64,000 bases of DNA from Nymphaea colorata (lineage: Eukaryota > Streptophyta > Magnoliopsida > Nymphaeales > Nymphaeaceae): contig NC_045143.1 of the NCBI RefSeq assembly GCF_008831285.2, positions 6,953,503-7,017,502 on the forward strand. Reading direction: 5' to 3'. This document shows, piece after piece, positions 63,501 to 64,000 of this stretch (position 1 is its first letter; every line of letters begins with the position of its first letter). Below the pieces are notes generated by a model. The model had not been told where the DNA came from and did no database searches. It was given only the letters and a program-made list of their open reading frames with translations. A program made the translations under genes and the position numbers.

Positions 63501-64000
63501 TTTAGAGAAGAATCTACAGGACTCTGAATCAAGTAAAACTGCGGAAGAAAAAGTTACTAGTGCAAAAGTGGAAGGCGAAGGTGATAAAAGGGAAAGAATA
63601 ACCTCATAAGATAGCTTTCATCAGATGGTGATTCAAGATTGGGATCATTTAGTTACTGGGCCATGGGTTAAGATCCGAGCCATACATACCAAAACTCGGC
63701 TAACTTGGCTGAGAATAGTTTGACCCAAAGGTTCGTTGAATCCGTTGGGAACCGCAGAGTTAGGCGCGATATGAGTTTCAGCAATATATGAAATGAAATT
63801 AACAAGAACCGCAATGAAATGATTCTTTATACAGCAAGGAGGACTCCGCTCCCGCCCGTGCGCCCCCTTGTTTCTTTTTGTTTCTAGCAGCTTTCAATTC
63901 CTGAGAAAGAATGAGTTCGCTTCTTTGTAGCTGCTTCACGAATCTAAACTAAAAAACGAAAATCACGTAACTGTTAACTGTTTCATGAATTTAAAACACT
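60530..64000. other. Right-hand flank without a supported gene
   Basis: The first kilobase is the presumed promoter of gene 5; no motif was assigned. GAGCTCGAG-type words recur at 62765-62810 and 63110-63270, with TGTGAGGACCAAAGA and AAGCTGGAGCTCG(A/G)CTCAGCT each repeated within 63140-63280. Near 63390-63462 a plus-strand frame reads DLDAGKFVLYNTKSGSTEV. It weakly recalls the repeat region of F-box-associated domains, but it is too short to call. Confidence 0.5.

Overview
This window is nuclear DNA of a flowering plant. The evidence is split genes with GT/AG introns, a receptor-kinase family known only from plants, plant-type Ty1/Copia elements, LINE relics, small inverted-repeat transposons and long TA/GA microsatellites. 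I cannot name the species.

The backbone is a cluster of five paralogous genes of the malectin-like leucine-rich-repeat receptor kinase family (LRR-RLK subfamily I), all on the minus strand. From left to right they are gene 1 (1654-4214, broken and cut by a Copia LTR), gene 2 (10137-19515, broken), gene 3 (32329-36708, intact, no kinase), gene 4 (39635-44025, intact, no kinase, with its 5' part present three times up to 50999) and gene 5 (54224-60529, intact full receptor kinase, 13 exons, about 873 residues). The exon plan is shared. Exon 1 encodes a signal peptide, exons 2 and 3 the malectin-like ectodomain, exon 4 the LRR cap, exons 5-7 the LRRs, exon 8 the membrane segment and exons 9-13 the kinase. 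Intron phases agree between copies, which let me place most splice sites.

Genes 3 and 4 stop inside exon 8, just after a hydrophobic stretch. Their predicted products (519 and 542 residues) are secreted malectin-LRR proteins with a tail that looks like a GPI-anchor signal. With gene 5 beside them, the cluster offers both a signalling receptor and related surface proteins without a kinase. That they work together is inference. A 3.06-kb module holding promoter, exon 1 and exon 2 of gene 4 is repeated in tandem three times. The middle copy is a hybrid of the outer two, as expected from unequal crossing-over.

Mobile DNA has shaped the left half. Copia A (minus strand, 1-1581, runs off the left edge) lies in intron 3 of gene 1. 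Copia B (13219-17040, TSD GACTA) lies in intron 3 of gene 2 and lacks reverse transcriptase and RNase H. Copia C (21454-28136, TSD CATAT) is nearly full length but broken. Its long leader holds two strong hairpins and about 15 units of a 20-21-bp motif array. LINE relics lie at 28.4-29.5 and 31.6-31.8 kb. Small DNA transposons sit in introns of gene 1 (Mutator-type, 9-bp TSD) and gene 5 (hAT-like and Tourist-like).

The stretches 5.1-9.6, 29.5-31.5, 36.7-39.6, 51.1-54.2 and 60.5-64 kb show no gene I can support.
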